Origin: Glandiceps talaboti | Lineage: Eukaryota; Hemichordata; Enteropneusta; Spengelidae | Assembly: GCF_964340395.1 (NCBI RefSeq) | Contig: NC_135566.1 | Location: 17,322,501 to 17,386,500, forward strand | Direction: 5' to 3' | Length of the DNA stretch: 64,000 nt | Shown: one piece after another, positions 62,703 through 64,000 of the stretch | How positions within the stretch are numbered: the stretch's first letter is position 1 | Layout: each line of letters begins with the position of its first letter | Translations under genes and position numbers: made by a program | The notes under the pieces: model-generated | Told to the model about the DNA's origin: nothing | The model's database searches: none | The model's input: only the letters and a program-made list of their open reading frames with translations

Positions 62703-64000
62703 TATTATTATTATTATTACAAGTGGAGGGGTTTAAATAGTACATAATAATCAAAAATGTTGCGAGAACTTTAGAGGAATATCACTTATGGGTGGTGTGT
62801 ATAAGTAGGAGGTGTAAAGGTTGACGTTTTACACCCATATTAATTGTTCAACATTTCCCATTCAAGCTTCAAGTCGTAACAATTGGGAGCTTGTTACTTG
62901 TCATGTATATGAATAAAAGTATGACAATATTATTTTATTTATGACTAAATTGGCACTAGCACTGCGGCCCAGCGAAGATCTCAATTGTCCAGTATTCCCC
63001 AAAGCATTTAGGCACTAAAATCTGATTGACAGCTACGTATACGGTAGCGGTAGCGATGACTCAGATTTTCACAAATCCCTTTGGATTTTTCAGACAGATT
63101 GGTGTGCATTTGAAAAAAGTTGAACATGAGCTGAGCGAAGTTTAGTTGTCATAAAATAATGTTGCAAAGTTTAGTGAAAAGAATATCGATTTCAAGTTTT
63201 TCTGATATGAGCGCAGTAGTACTGTACTGACTGTGGTGAGTGTCCGTGGAACACATATCGCTGACCTGTTGATACCATTATATGTATTTGCTGACGGGTA
63301 TTAAACTAAAATAAACGGAATAACTCGAAACTCTCGATTTTATTTGCCACACAGCTTTCATGAAATTAAACACTGATTTTTGTGAAAGCAAATGCTAGGT
63401 CAGTCTGTATGTATTACGTGTAATTTACTTACAGAATAACGAAGTTAGAGGTCTGTATTTATGTAGATGTACATGGTAAAATGTGCCGGTTTACAGATTA
63501 CAACATTATGGTTTTCTTAATGAGTTTTAACAACATAGTCAGCGATAGCACATCATTTTCCAGAAAAGAATTTTAAAAATGACAAATCTAAAACCAAGAG
63601 ATTTTTTACAAAACCCCTTTGGTCTCTATTTATGAATTTTCAGACCGATTGGTGCGCATTCGAAAAAGTTGAATGTGAGCAAAGTTCAGTTGTAATAAAA
63701 GAACACGGCCATTATTTTTCTATGGGAAATCTGACAGAGTATTCGGAAGTAAATGTTAAATTCGCACTCAGCCTACACTCGCTTGATTTAATTGTTTTCA
63801 TCTTTGCGTTACTTGCGATACAATTTTGAGATTTTAAGTCGTTTGAATCTCTTCTAAAATCGTATGGTTTTGATTTTATTTGATCGCAATCGAAAATGCA
63901 ATGTCTTTGCGCTGGCATGCCATAAAGTTGACTTGACCTGTGTCTTCTGCTACTGTAAAACGTTGTAGAATATTGTTTCATTTAGTACAAATTGTACATT
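62118..64000 (-). other. Upstream part of the TRPA-like gene, probably intron
   Basis: I could not place another TRPA exon. A candidate at about 62309-62403 has splice-like borders but no frame that fits the next exon. A T run is at 62549-62560 and an (ATC)n tract at 62624-62718. The segments near 63090-63160 and 63635-63705 are diverged copies of each other (shared gattggtgtgcattygaaaa pattern). Confidence 0.4.
62624..62718. repeat. (ATC)n / (ATT)n trinucleotide microsatellite
   Basis: Trinucleotide tract flanked on both sides by ATT units. Confidence 0.95.

Overview
The window is nuclear DNA from an invertebrate animal, probably a marine bilaterian (deuterostome or lophotrochozoan; I cannot place it further). 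The evidence is GT-AG introns in every multi-exon gene, a eukaryotic tRNA without encoded CCA, C2H2 zinc-finger genes, an animal-type carotenoid oxygenase, a TRPA-type channel, a decayed LINE and very dense microsatellites and small inverted-repeat transposons. The base composition is AT-rich.

Layout. 0-16 kb (minus strand): a tandem family of C2H2 zinc-finger genes, with one intact gene (11 fingers, 6.6-8.3 kb) and one with a truncated finger array (12.5-13.7 kb). Each has its coding exon downstream of a conserved 5' noncoding exon/promoter block. Three such blocks exist (1.5, 11.2 and 15.7 kb), so another family member probably lies left of the window. A third, multiply broken member sits at 33.6-35.1 kb. 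17.2-32.8 kb (plus strand): a complete 11-exon carotenoid-cleavage-oxygenase gene (570 aa when spliced) with a predicted signal peptide and a hydrophobic C-terminal tail. Its 8.3-kb sixth intron holds two minisatellite arrays. 36-37 kb: a LINE fragment. 37.7-55.3 kb (plus strand): two tandem 9-exon short-chain dehydrogenase/reductase genes, each giving 259 aa, with a tRNA-Asp(GTC) between them and an inverted relic of exon 3 from a third copy at 58.4 kb. 59.0-62.1 kb (minus strand): the 3' seven exons of a TRPA-like cation channel (S3/S4 region to coiled-coil C-terminus); its 5' part is outside the window or unrecognised.

How the genes may relate: the oxygenase and the two reductases are neighbours on the same strand. 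They could act in sequence in carotenoid/retinoid metabolism (aldehyde made, then reduced), but this rests only on proximity and family knowledge. The zinc-finger proteins share an N-terminal region rich in SUMO-type VKxE sites and are presumably DNA-binding regulators. Most of the remaining DNA is introns and small transposons. Several carry clear terminal inverted repeats and target-site duplications (4525-4918, 14579-15087, 15317-15540, 46866-47160, 50085-50432).
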